The notes below the pieces were generated by a model. It made no database searches. It was not told the DNA's origin and was given only the letters and a program-made list of their open reading frames with translations. Below, one piece after another: positions 33,115 through 41,123 of a stretch of DNA of 45,640 bases; position 1 is the first letter of the stretch, and the number at the start of each line of letters is the position of its first letter. Both the position numbers and the translations under genes were made by a program. This DNA is from Streptomyces prasinopilosus (GTDB taxonomy: Bacteria; Actinomycetota; Actinomycetes; Streptomycetales; Streptomycetaceae). Location: positions 1-45,640 of the forward strand of contig NZ_LIRG01000043.1 in assembly GCF_001419695.1 (NCBI RefSeq), given 5' to 3'.

Positions 33115-34344
33115 ATGGAGCCGAACGAATCGACATGTCGTATCTGCGGTGGTCGAGTACGGGAGTTCTTCGACTTCGGCCGCCAGCCGCTGTCCGACCA
33201 CTTCCCGTCGGAGGACGAGCTCGACGACGAGTTCTTCTTCCGGCTCGCGGTCGGGATGTGCGCCACGTGCACCATGGTCCAGCTGCTGGAGGAGGTGCCC
33301 CGGGACCGCATGTTCCGCTACGACTACCCGTACCACTCGTCGGGGTCCGAGCGGATGCGCGAGCACTTCGCGGCCACCGCCCGCCGGCTGATCGACACCG
33401 AGCTGACCGGGCAGGACCCGTTCTGCGTGGAGATCGGCAGCAACGACGGGGTGATGCTCCGCACGGTGCGCGACGCCGGTGTCCGGCACCTGGGCGTGGA
33501 GCCCTCCGGGGGTGTCGCGGACGTGTCCCGGGCCGAGGGCGTCCAGGTGCGGACCGCGTTCTTCGAGGAGTCCACGGCCCGGGAGATCGCCGAGCAGCAC
33601 GGGCCCGCGAACGTCGTCTACGCGGCCAACACCATCTGTCACATCCCCTACCTGGACTCCGTCTTCCGCGGCGTCGACGCCCTGCTCACTCCGGACGGCG
33701 TCTTCGTCTTCGAGGATCCCTACCTCGGCGACATCATCGAGAAGAACACCTTCGACCAGATCTACGACGAGCACTTCTACCTGTTCACGGCCCGTTCGGT
33801 GAGCACCACCGCCCAACGCTTCGGGTTCGAACTGGTCGACGTCGAACGGCTCCCGGTACACGGCGGCGAGGTCCGCTACACCATCGCCCGCGCGGGCAGG
33901 CGGCAGCCGAGCCCCCGGGTCGGCGAGCTCATCGCCGAGGAGAACCGGCGCGGGCTCGCCGACCTGACGACGCTGGAGAAGTTCGGCGCCCAGGTCAAGC
34001 GGGTCTGCTGGGACCTGGTGGCCCGGCTGCGCGAGTTGCGTGACCTCGGCTTCTACATCGTCGGGTACGGGGCGACCGCCAAGAGCGCCACGGTGCTCAA
34101 CTACGCGGGGATCGGCCCTGATCTGCTGCCGTGCGTCTACGACACCACGCCGGCCAAGATCGGCCGCCGGCTCCCCGGATCGCACATCCCCATCCGCTCC
34201 GCGGAGGAGTTCCGAGCCCCCTACCCCGACTACGCGCTGCTCTTCGCCTGGAACCATCTGGAAGAAGTCCAGGCGCGAGAGGCGGAGTTCACGAAGCAGG
34301 GCGGCCGCTGGATCCTCTACGTCCCGGAGTTCCGGATCGGCTGA
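33115..34344 (+). CDS. dnrX: NDP-sugar C-methyltransferase-like protein
   Basis: A 409-residue protein with the full architecture of TylC3/EvaC-type C-3 sugar methyltransferases: N-terminal zinc site CRICGG plus CATC, central SAM domain VEIGSNDGVMLRTVRDAGVRHLGVEPS, then the C-terminal Rossmann-like part GYGATAKSATVLNY and DTTPAKIGRRLPGSHIPI. Daunosamine has no C-methyl branch, so the substrate must be another sugar. The place after dpsY equals dnrX of S. peucetius, connected with formation of acid-sensitive (baumycin-like) products. ATG 33115 has GAGAGGG in front. The 3' end overlaps the convergent oxidase gene by 56 bases. Confidence 0.8.
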   Translation: MEPNESTCRICGGRVREFFDFGRQPLSDHFPSEDELDDEFFFRLAVGMCATCTMVQLLEEVPRDRMFRYDYPYHSSGSERMREHFAATARRLIDTELTGQDPFCVEIGSNDGVMLRTVRDAGVRHLGVEPSGGVADVSRAEGVQVRTAFFEESTAREIAEQHGPANVVYAANTICHIPYLDSVFRGVDALLTPDGVFVFEDPYLGDIIEKNTFDQIYDEHFYLFTARSVSTTAQRFGFELVDVERLPVHGGEVRYTIARAGRRQPSPRVGELIAEENRRGLADLTTLEKFGAQVKRVCWDLVARLRELRDLGFYIVGYGATAKSATVLNYAGIGPDLLPCVYDTTPAKIGRRLPGSHIPIRSAEEFRAPYPDYALLFAWNHLEEVQAREAEFTKQGGRWILYVPEFRIG

Positions 34345-35980
34345 TCCCGGGGGCGTCGTCCCCGGGCAGCCGGACGGAGAGGGCGTGCCGGAAGACGTCG
34401 TCCGGATCCCAGCGTTCCTTGGCCCGCTGGAGCAGGGCGTAGTTCTCCCGGAAGTACAGACGGTGCCAGGGCACGCCGCTGCGGTTGAGGTCCGGCTCGG
34501 CCAGGTCGGCGTCGGCGTAGTTCACGAAGGCACCCCCGTAGCCGCGATCGGGGTCGGGCACTCCGCCGGCGTCGCCGAAGAACTCCTCGTAGGACGCCCG
34601 GACCCAGTCCAGGTGGAGGGCGTCCTCTGCCTCGTCGAACCAGAACACCGACCAGTAGGTCTTGAGCACCGCGTCCCGGTGGGCCATGGCCGTGTCCGCC
34701 GGGCCGGGCCGGTTCACCTCACCGCCGTGCGAGAGCAGGTAGACCGTCGCGGCGGGGTTGTGGTAGTCGGACGTGTCGGTGAGCCGCCGGTACACCAGCC
34801 GGGCCTGCCGTTCGTCCCACCCGGTGCGCAGGAAGGCCGCCTTGGACTTGAACCGGCCCTTGACCCCGGCGAACTCGTCCGGGACGAGTGTCGCCGCGAG
34901 CCACGGCAGCGTGGTCGCCGAGACCTCCGGGCGGGCGCCGACGTTCCTCGACACCTCCGCGATGAACCGGTCGGTGAGCTCCTGCGCGTCGGGCCGCATG
35001 GCGTCGACGGCCGTCTCCAGCGTCAGGGGCCCGCCGCCGGTCCGGGGCAGGGCGAGACTGTTGTCGAGCCGGGTGCCCGGGTCGTCGGGGGCCGCGTGCC
35101 GCTCGTGCCAGGTGCCGAAGTTCCCCACGAGCGTGAGGAAGGCGGCCTCGTCGATGCTCTGCCAGTCCCAGCGCACCGTCTTGCGTAACACCGAGGCCGG
35201 TGGCGCGGGCAGCAGCCGGCCCGGGTCCGCGGGCCGGGAGCCCGCGTCCGCGCCGGGGGAGCGGAACAGGTAGCGCGTGACCAGACCGAAGCCGCCCGCG
35301 CCCCCACCGGTGTGGGCCCACCACAGGTCACGGTGCGGATCCGACGGCTCCCGGGTGGCCCGCACCAGCCGTGCCCGCCCGCCTGAGTCCACCACCACGA
35401 CCTCGACCCCGTGAAGATGGTCGACCGACAGCCCGTACCTGCGGGACAGAGCTCCGCCCCCGCCGCCCGCCACATGACCGCCGACCCCGACCTCGGGGCA
35501 GCGTCCGGCCGGGACGGTCACGCCCCACCCGAGGTACAGGCTCCGGTACATGGTTCCGAGGGTGGCCCCCGAGTCGACGGAGAACGCGTCCAGTTCCTCG
35601 TCGTAGTACACCGACCGCATCTCGGACACGTCGATCACCGTGGTGACGGCGGGGTCGTCCACGAGCGACTCGAAGCAGTGCCCTCCGCTGCGCACCGCCA
35701 GCCGGGTGCCGTCGCGCACGCTGTCCTGCACCGCCCGTACGGCCTGCTCCGCGGTGGCCACCACCCGGATGGTGTCGGGGTCGGGGGCGAAACGGGCGTT
35801 GATGCCGCGGCCGACCAGATCGGGGTAGCGGGGATCGTGCCGGCCGACGACGGAGGCCGGCCGTGTTCGTGTGTGCGCCGCTGAGGGAGTCTGCGGGAAC
35901 CGGACCACGGGAGGCGCCCCTTCCAGGTGTCGGTGAAATCTCCGGGACATGTCTCCGGGGACAGTAGGTGTGCCGCTCAC
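34289..35980 (-). CDS. Berberine-bridge-type FAD oxidoreductase (AknOx-like)
   Basis: A protein of up to 563 residues of the BBE/p-cresol methylhydroxylase family. Both covalent FAD anchors are present: His in RSGGHCFES and Cys in AGRCPEVGVGGHVAGGGGG, as in bicovalent AknOx. The C-terminal BBE motif is YFRENYALLQRAKERWDPDDVFRHALSV. AknOx oxidises terminal sugars of aclacinomycin, so this enzyme may oxidise a further sugar. It might be the gene called dnrW in dnr maps, but I am not certain. The start is open: GTG 35980 has GAGG upstream, ATG 35950 and a GTG near residue 24 are alternatives. One codon (35186-35188) is TTA, suggesting bldA dependence. Downstream of drrB on the same strand. Confidence 0.85.
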   Translation of the reverse strand: MSGTPTVPGDMSRRFHRHLEGAPPVVRFPQTPSAAHTRTRPASVVGRHDPRYPDLVGRGINARFAPDPDTIRVVATAEQAVRAVQDSVRDGTRLAVRSGGHCFESLVDDPAVTTVIDVSEMRSVYYDEELDAFSVDSGATLGTMYRSLYLGWGVTVPAGRCPEVGVGGHVAGGGGGALSRRYGLSVDHLHGVEVVVVDSGGRARLVRATREPSDPHRDLWWAHTGGGAGGFGLVTRYLFRSPGADAGSRPADPGRLLPAPPASVLRKTVRWDWQSIDEAAFLTLVGNFGTWHERHAAPDDPGTRLDNSLALPRTGGGPLTLETAVDAMRPDAQELTDRFIAEVSRNVGARPEVSATTLPWLAATLVPDEFAGVKGRFKSKAAFLRTGWDERQARLVYRRLTDTSDYHNPAATVYLLSHGGEVNRPGPADTAMAHRDAVLKTYWSVFWFDEAEDALHLDWVRASYEEFFGDAGGVPDPDRGYGGAFVNYADADLAEPDLNRSGVPWHRLYFRENYALLQRAKERWDPDDVFRHALSVRLPGDDAPGISRSGTPGRRGSSGRPAS

Positions 35981-36031
35981 ACTCCCTCAACAACGCTCCA
36001 GCGCGGTGCGAGCGGCACTCCGGCACCCGTG

Positions 36032-36883
36032 TCAGTGGGCGTTCTTGTTGCGGTACAGACGCATGGTCAGCGGTGCGAAGACGGCCACCAGACCGGCGGA
36101 GACGCACAGGACCAGGCCCACGTCCCAGAAGCCGGCGGTACCGTGCATGAGCTCGCGGGAGGCCGTCGCCGCGTGGCTCATCGGGTTGGCGTCGACGACG
36201 GCCTGCATCCAGCCCGGCATCGTCTCCGGCATGACGAAGATGTTGCTCATGAACAGCAGCGGATACAGCACGATCATGCTGGTCCCCGAGACCCGCTCGG
36301 GCTCGCTGGCCACCACGCCCAGGGCGGCGAAGATCCAGCTGACGCTGAACCCGAAGACGATGAGCACCAGGACCGCGGCCAGTACGCCGAGGAAGCCGCC
36401 GTCGGGCCGGAAGCCCAGCAGCAGGCCGAGGGACACCGTGGTCGCCAGGGCGACGACGTAGCGGAGCACGTCACCGAGGAGACTGCCCGCCAGCGTCGCC
36501 GGCTGCCAGAAGGGGAGCGTCCGGAAACGGTCGAAGATGCCCTTGTGGATGTCCGTGTTGAGCGAGGTGCCGGTGTAGACCGTCATCATGACGACCGCCT
36601 GCACCGTCACGCCCGGAAGGTAGAACTGCAGGTATTCCTCGGTGGAGTCCGCGAACGCCCCGCCGAACAGGTATGTGAACATCAGCAGGAAGATCAGCGG
36701 CATCAGGACGATGTCGATCAGTTGCACCGGGAAGTGCTTGAACGCCATCATCGCCCGCCACAGATGGGTCAGCGTGGCGGACACCGCCGTCGCGCGGGCC
36801 GGGCGTTCACCCGCGGACAGCACCGTCCGCAGCCGGCCGCCCGCAGCGGTCGTGGAATCCACGGTGTCGGGGGATGTGGTCAT
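36032..36883 (-). CDS. drrB: ABC-2 type membrane exporter, anthracycline efflux
   Basis: A 283-residue ABC-2 permease with about six hydrophobic segments; examples are [36 protein letters not shown] and [20 protein letters not shown]. The end RLYRNKNAH and length agree with DrrB. Together with DrrA it exports daunorubicin/doxorubicin through the cytoplasmic membrane. The ATG overlaps the drrA stop (ATGA), the known translational coupling of this pair. Confidence 0.96.
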   Translation of the reverse strand: MTTSPDTVDSTTAAGGRLRTVLSAGERPARATAVSATLTHLWRAMMAFKHFPVQLIDIVLMPLIFLLMFTYLFGGAFADSTEEYLQFYLPGVTVQAVVMMTVYTGTSLNTDIHKGIFDRFRTLPFWQPATLAGSLLGDVLRYVVALATTVSLGLLLGFRPDGGFLGVLAAVLVLIVFGFSVSWIFAALGVVASEPERVSGTSMIVLYPLLFMSNIFVMPETMPGWMQAVVDANPMSHAATASRELMHGTAGFWDVGLVLCVSAGLVAVFAPLTMRLYRNKNAH

Positions 36884-37872
36884 GCCGCCCTCTCCTCTTC
36901 CGCCGTTTCCTCGGCGTGCCGGTCCTCGGCCGGATGGCCGGTCAGGGCCAGGAACACCTCGTCGAGACTGGACTGGCCGAGGGAGAAGCTGCGTACCTCC
37001 AGCGGCGTACGCGACAACTCGGCCAGGGCCCGCATGGCCTGCCGGGGGTCGTCGATCCGTGCGGTCAGCGCCGCCGGGTCGGAGTCGCGGTGGACCGTGA
37101 CGCCCAGTTCCGCGCTCAGCAGCCGTTCCGCCTCGGCGCGCGACCGGGCGTCGTGCAGGCGCAGCCGCAGGACGTTGGATCCGAGCGAGGACTTCAGCTC
37201 CCCGGTGGTGCCCTCCGCGATCATCCGGCCGTGGTCGATGACCGCGACGCGGTCGGCCAGTTGGTCCGCCTCGTCGAGGTACTGCGTGGTCAGCAGCACC
37301 GTCGTGCCGGCGTTCACCAGTGCTCGGACGATGTCCCAGACCTGGTTCCGGCTGCGCGGGTCGAGGCCGGTGGTCGGTTCGTCCAGGAAGAGCAGGTCGG
37401 GGGTGACGACGATGCTCGCGGCGATGTCGAGCCGCCGCCGCATACCACCGGAGTAGGTCTTCAGGAGCCGGTCGCGGGCGTCACCGAGGCCGAACCCGTC
37501 GATCAGTTCGGCGGCGCGCTCCCTGGCCCGGGCCCAGGAGTAGCCCTGGAGCCGGCCCATCATGACGAGATTCTCCGTGCCGGTCAGGCCCTCGTCCACG
37601 GAGGCGTACTGACCGGTGACGCTGATCCTGCGGCGGACCGTGTCGGGCTCGTCCGTCACGTCGTGACCGAAGACCCGGGCCGTGCCGCCGTCCGGACGCA
37701 GCAACGTCGCCAGCATGCGGATGGTGGTGGACTTGCCGGAGCCGTTCGGTCCCAGGATCCCGTAGACGAGACCGGTCGGGACGCTGAGGTCCAGGCCGTC
37801 CACCGCCCTCGTTCCGTTGTAGACCTTGACGAGCCCGGACGTTTCGATGGCCCATGTCGGCTGCGTGTTCAC
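36880..37872 (-). CDS. drrA: ABC transporter ATPase, anthracycline efflux
   Basis: A 330-residue ABC ATPase, the length recalled for DrrA. Walker [11 protein letters not shown] (about residues 44-53), Q-loop TGQYASVDE, signature [12 protein letters not shown], Walker [14 protein letters not shown]-loop replaced by [11 protein letters not shown] (Gln instead of the usual His, as in many DrrA-type ATPases). The C-terminal extension ends in an acidic EETAEEE tract. GTG start with GGGGGG upstream. Divergent from dnrF. Confidence 0.96.
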   Translation of the reverse strand: MNTQPTWAIETSGLVKVYNGTRAVDGLDLSVPTGLVYGILGPNGSGKSTTIRMLATLLRPDGGTARVFGHDVTDEPDTVRRRISVTGQYASVDEGLTGTENLVMMGRLQGYSWARARERAAELIDGFGLGDARDRLLKTYSGGMRRRLDIAASIVVTPDLLFLDEPTTGLDPRSRNQVWDIVRALVNAGTTVLLTTQYLDEADQLADRVAVIDHGRMIAEGTTGELKSSLGSNVLRLRLHDARSRAEAERLLSAELGVTVHRDSDPAALTARIDDPRQAMRALAELSRTPLEVRSFSLGQSSLDEVFLALTGHPAEDRHAEETAEEERAA

Positions 37873-37926
37873 AGAACGCCCCCCGTAGTCACATGGAGCG
37901 GACAAAACGTGCACTGTAAATGATTT

Positions 37927-37987
37927 CGGTCACTCGGCTTCACGTTGAGTACCGTAGCTTCCAATGAGGACACTTCATGGCCGCGAT
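37927..37987. promoter_or_regulatory. drrA/dnrF intergenic operator candidate
   Basis: The sequence CACTTCATGGCCGCGAT at 37971-37987 recurs with one change at 40738-40754 in the dnrO/dnrN interval, and the preceding bases (AATG.GG.) also agree. A separate CGGTCACTC at 37927-37935 also recurs there (40734-40742). The site centres on a CCATGG/TCATGG core with flanking CCGC. Shared placement in two regulator/resistance promoters suggests a common regulator, possibly the WYL-type protein. Inference from sequence only. Confidence 0.5.
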
Positions 37988-38103
37988 GGCCCGGTTCGCC
38001 GAGCCATTTTCCGTGCGGCGCTCCACCGGTCCTCGTGACCCATTCGAGCAGGGCGCCCGACGCTGGGGTGCGGCCGCAGGCGCCGCGAACCCGGGAGGTT
38101 GAG

Positions 38104-39714
38104 GTGGCCTTGACGAAGCCGGATGTCGATGTCCTCGTGGTGGGCGGCGGTCTCGGAGGGCTGTCCACCGCCTTGTTCCTCGCCCGCCGGGGCGTGCGGG
38201 TCCTGCTGGTGGAGCGGCACGCCACCACCTCGGTCCTGCCCAAGGCGGCCGGCCAGAACCCGCGCACCATGGAGCTGTTCCGCTTCGGCGGCGTGGCCGA
38301 CGAGATCCTGGCCACGGACGACATCCGCGGCGCCCAGGGCGACTTCACCATCAAGGTCGTGGAGCGGGTGGGCGGCCGCGTGCTGCACAGCTTCGCGGAG
38401 AGCTTCGAGGAGCTGGTCGGGGCGACCGAGCGGTGCACGCCCATGCCCTGGGCGCTCGCCCCCCAGGACAGGGTGGAGCCCGTCCTGGTGGCCCACGCCG
38501 CCAAGCACGGCGCGGACATCCGGTTCGCCACCGAACTGGTTTCCTTCCAGGCGGGAGACGACGGTGTCACCGCCCGTCTGCGCGACCTGAACACGGGAGC
38601 GGAGAGCACGGTGAGCGCCCGCTACCTGGTGGCCGCCGACGGACCCCGCAGCGCGATCCGGGAGAGCCTGGGCATCACCCGACACGGCCACGGCACCCTG
38701 GCCCACTTCATGGGCGTCATCTTCGAGGCCGACCTCACCGCCGTCGTACCGCCCGGCTCCACCGGCTGGTACTACCTGCAACACCCGCTCTTCACCGGTA
38801 CGTTCGGCCCCACCGACCGGCCCAACCGGCACACCTTCTACGTCCGCTACGACCCCGAACGCGGCGAGACGCCGGACGACTACACACCGCAGCGCTGCAC
38901 CGAGCTGATCCGGCTGGCCGTCGACGCGCCCGGGCTCGTCCCGGACATCCTCGACATCCAGGCGTGGGACATGGCGGCGTACATCGCCGACCGGTGGCGC
39001 GAAGGGCCGGTGCTGTTGGTCGGTGACGCCGCCAAGGTCACCCCGCCCACCGGGGGAATGGGCGGCAACACCGCCATCGGCGACGGGTTCGACGTGGCCT
39101 GGAAGCTGGCCGCCGTGCTGCGCGGCGAGGCGGGCGAGCGGCTCCTCGACAGTTACGGAGCGGAGCGGTCGCTGGTGGCCCACCTCGTCGTCGACGAGTC
39201 CCTCGCCGTCTACGCCCAGCGCATGGCCCCCCACCTGCTCGGCAGCGTTCCCGAGGAACGCGGTACGGCGCAGGTCGTCCTCGGCTTCCGCTACCGCTCC
39301 GACGCCGTGGCCGCCGAGGACGACGACCCCGAGCCGGCCGAGGACCCGCGACGTCCGTCCGGCCGGCCCGGCTTCCGCGCCCCCCACGTCTGGATCGAAC
39401 AGGACGGGACGCGGCGTTCCACCGTCGAGTTGTTCGGCGACCGATGGGTGCTCCTGGCGGCGCCGGAGGGCGGCCCGTGGGCACGGGCCGCCCTCCGCGC
39501 CGCAGGAGAGCTGGACGTGCGCCTCGACGCCCATCTCGTCGGCCGCGATGTCGCCGACCCTTCCGGCGAACTGACGCGGGCCTACGGGATCGGCCGGGCG
39601 GGGGCCGTCCTGGTGCGCCCGGACGGCGTGGTCGCCTGGCGCACGGCGGCGGCGCCCGGGCCCGAGGCCCAGGACCTGCTGAGCGCCCTGTTCACCCGGC
39701 TGCTGGCCCGCTGA
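38104..39714 (+). CDS. dnrF: Aklavinone 11-hydroxylase
   Basis: A 536-residue class A flavin monooxygenase of the RdmE/PgaE/DnrF group. FAD motif VVGGGLGGLS (about residues 11-20), DG motif AADGPRSAIRESLG, and second FAD motif LLVGDAAKVTPPTGGMGGN. The thioredoxin-like C-terminal domain lies at about 400-536. From memory it is nearly identical to S. peucetius DnrF. It hydroxylates C-11 of aklavinone, giving epsilon-rhodomycinone. GTG start with GGGAGG 6 bases upstream. Its end overlaps the convergent regulator gene by 23 bases. Confidence 0.95.
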   Translation: MALTKPDVDVLVVGGGLGGLSTALFLARRGVRVLLVERHATTSVLPKAAGQNPRTMELFRFGGVADEILATDDIRGAQGDFTIKVVERVGGRVLHSFAESFEELVGATERCTPMPWALAPQDRVEPVLVAHAAKHGADIRFATELVSFQAGDDGVTARLRDLNTGAESTVSARYLVAADGPRSAIRESLGITRHGHGTLAHFMGVIFEADLTAVVPPGSTGWYYLQHPLFTGTFGPTDRPNRHTFYVRYDPERGETPDDYTPQRCTELIRLAVDAPGLVPDILDIQAWDMAAYIADRWREGPVLLVGDAAKVTPPTGGMGGNTAIGDGFDVAWKLAAVLRGEAGERLLDSYGAERSLVAHLVVDESLAVYAQRMAPHLLGSVPEERGTAQVVLGFRYRSDAVAAEDDDPEPAEDPRRPSGRPGFRAPHVWIEQDGTRRSTVELFGDRWVLLAAPEGGPWARAALRAAGELDVRLDAHLVGRDVADPSGELTRAYGIGRAGAVLVRPDGVVAWRTAAAPGPEAQDLLSALFTRLLAR

Positions 39715-40711
39715 CCGGAACCTCCCGTGGCGGCGCCGCCACGGAGGGGCCCGGCCCCGGCGACGCGGCTCGGGCCAGCCGTTCCGACAACTCCCGGATG
39801 TAGTCGATCAGTTCAGGCGGCTCGTGCACCTCGAACTCGATGCCGAACATCCCGATGGTGAGCGCCAGCCACTCCAGCGAGTCGGCGGCCGAACGCAGTC
39901 GGCACGTCCGGTCGTCGACCGCGGTGAGGATCCCGTCGCGCGGGCGGATCCGCTCCGCCACCACCTCGACCGGCGCGTGCAGGGTGACCAGCGCCCGGTA
40001 GCTGGCCAACGAGGACGTGATCGACTGCGCCACGTAGGCCGCCGCGTCCTCGGCCGGCAACTCGCGCTGCTGGAAACGCACCCCCGTCGACAGCAACGAT
40101 TCCATGCGGTCCACGCGGAAGGTGCGCCAGTCCTGCCGCCCCATGTCCCAGGACAGCACGTACCACTTGCGGTTCACGTGGACCAGACGGTACGGCTCCA
40201 CCAGGCGGTTGCTCGTCTCCCCGTCGCGCTTGCGGTAGGTGAACCCCAGCCGCTGCCGGTCGCGGCACGCCTGGGCCACCGACACGAGGTGCTCGGGGCT
40301 CACGGTCGGGGACACCGTGAACATGGGAACGGTGTACATCTGCAGGGCGTTGACCCGGCTGCGCAGCCGCTTGGGCAGCACCTGCTCCAGCTTGGCCAGC
40401 GCGCGGATCGAGGTGTCCTCGATGTCCGCCACGCTTCCCCCCGCGGCCGTCCGCAACCCGACCGCGATGGCGACCGCCTCGTCGTCGTCGAGGAGCAGCG
40501 GCGGAAGACTGGCACCGGCCTCCAGCCGGTAGCCCCCGCCGACGCCCGGTATGGCGTGAACCGGGTAGCCCAGATCCCGCAACCGCTCCACGTCCCGGCG
40601 CAGCGTCCGCGGACTGATCCCGAGCCGCTCCGCCAGCTTGTGCCCCGGCCAGTCCCGGCTGTTCTGCAGGAGGGACAGCAGACGGAGCATGCGGGACGGC
40701 GTCTCAGTCAT
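39692..40711 (-). CDS. dnrO: WYL-domain transcriptional regulator, dnrO position
   Basis: A 339-residue regulator: N-terminal DeoR/HTH_11-type winged helix (HKLAERLGISPRTLRRDVERL, about residues 18-38), then a WYL domain (about 135-215; LGFTYRKRDGE, RLVHVNRKWYVLSWDMGRQDWRTFRVDRM) that may sense a ligand. It is divergent from dnrN and has about the length I recall for DnrO, the daunorubicin-binding repressor of dnrN and of itself. I therefore use that symbol, with the reservation that DnrO is often described with other family names. A repeated motif 27 bases upstream of its start is a plausible own operator. Confidence 0.72.
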   Translation of the reverse strand: MTETPSRMLRLLSLLQNSRDWPGHKLAERLGISPRTLRRDVERLRDLGYPVHAIPGVGGGYRLEAGASLPPLLLDDDEAVAIAVGLRTAAGGSVADIEDTSIRALAKLEQVLPKRLRSRVNALQMYTVPMFTVSPTVSPEHLVSVAQACRDRQRLGFTYRKRDGETSNRLVEPYRLVHVNRKWYVLSWDMGRQDWRTFRVDRMESLLSTGVRFQQRELPAEDAAAYVAQSITSSLASYRALVTLHAPVEVVAERIRPRDGILTAVDDRTCRLRSAADSLEWLALTIGMFGIEFEVHEPPELIDYIRELSERLARAASPGPGPSVAAPPREVPVSGPAAG

Positions 40712-40737
40712 GTTCCCAGAGTGGCACGAAATGCGGT

Positions 40738-40754
40738 CACTCCATGGCCGCGAT
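40738..40754. promoter_or_regulatory. dnrO/dnrN intergenic operator candidate
   Basis: CACTCCATGGCCGCGAT, one mismatch from the copy at 37971-37987 between drrA and dnrF. It lies 27 bases upstream of the dnrO start codon and contains the palindrome CCATGG, flanked by GCGG on the left and CCGC on the right. It is well placed for autoregulation of dnrO. Confidence 0.52.
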
Positions 40755-40814
40755 ATCGCCATCTTTTCCCTCCGCCCCCACAGTGACCCCGTAGCCACTG
40801 CCCGAATCGCCTCT

Positions 40815-40820
40815 TATAGT
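40815..40820 (+). promoter_or_regulatory. Possible -10 element of dnrN
   Basis: TATAGT is an excellent -10 hexamer, but no clear -35 is seen 16-18 bases upstream, as is common for activator- or regulator-dependent promoters. If used, it gives dnrN an untranslated leader of about 300 bases, which includes a small ORF and a terminator-like hairpin. Confidence 0.45.
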
Positions 40821-40880
40821 CGTACGTGGGCTCGGTTGGTGAGACCGTGCCAGTTTTGCCGGGAGAGGACGGGGGAGTCG

Positions 40881-40997
40881 ATGAGTGGCGCTCGGGCGTG
40901 GTCCTCAGGTGCGTACTCGCCTGCACCGTTCATTCCCTGCGGGGTCCGCGGGCGCCCTCGTGAAATCACCCGGTCGGCAGAGCGGGCCGGTCCTTGA
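40881..40997 (+). CDS. Small leader ORF upstream of dnrN, 38 residues
   Basis: ATG at 40881 preceded by GGGAGAGGACGGGGGAG, a rich ribosome site, ending in TGA at 40995-40997. The product starts MSGARAWSSGAYSPAPF. It has no recognisable family. Its place between the TATAGT box and the hairpin at 41025-41061 makes a leader-peptide role possible, but no run of regulatory codons stands out apart from several Arg and Ser codons. It could also be chance. Confidence 0.3.
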   Translation: MSGARAWSSGAYSPAPFIPCGVRGRPREITRSAERAGP

Positions 40998-41024
40998 GGT
41001 CTGGGCGCTGCGTCATTCCCTTTC

Positions 41025-41065
41025 CGGCTCTGCATGGACTCGGTTAATCGTGGCAGAGCCGTTTT
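41025..41065 (+). terminator. Intrinsic-terminator-like hairpin in the dnrN leader
   Basis: CGGCTCTGC (41025-41033) and GCAGAGCCG (41053-41061) form a perfect 9-bp stem with a 19-base loop, directly followed by TTTT. A stem plus U-tract is rare in Streptomyces DNA and here lies upstream of, and in the same direction as, dnrN (start 41124). It may attenuate read-through into dnrN or end a short leader transcript. Confidence 0.6.
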
Positions 41066-41123
41066 AGTTGAAACTCGCATTACCAAGGATGGGGTTCTGT
41101 CGGTAACAATACTGAGGAGATGT

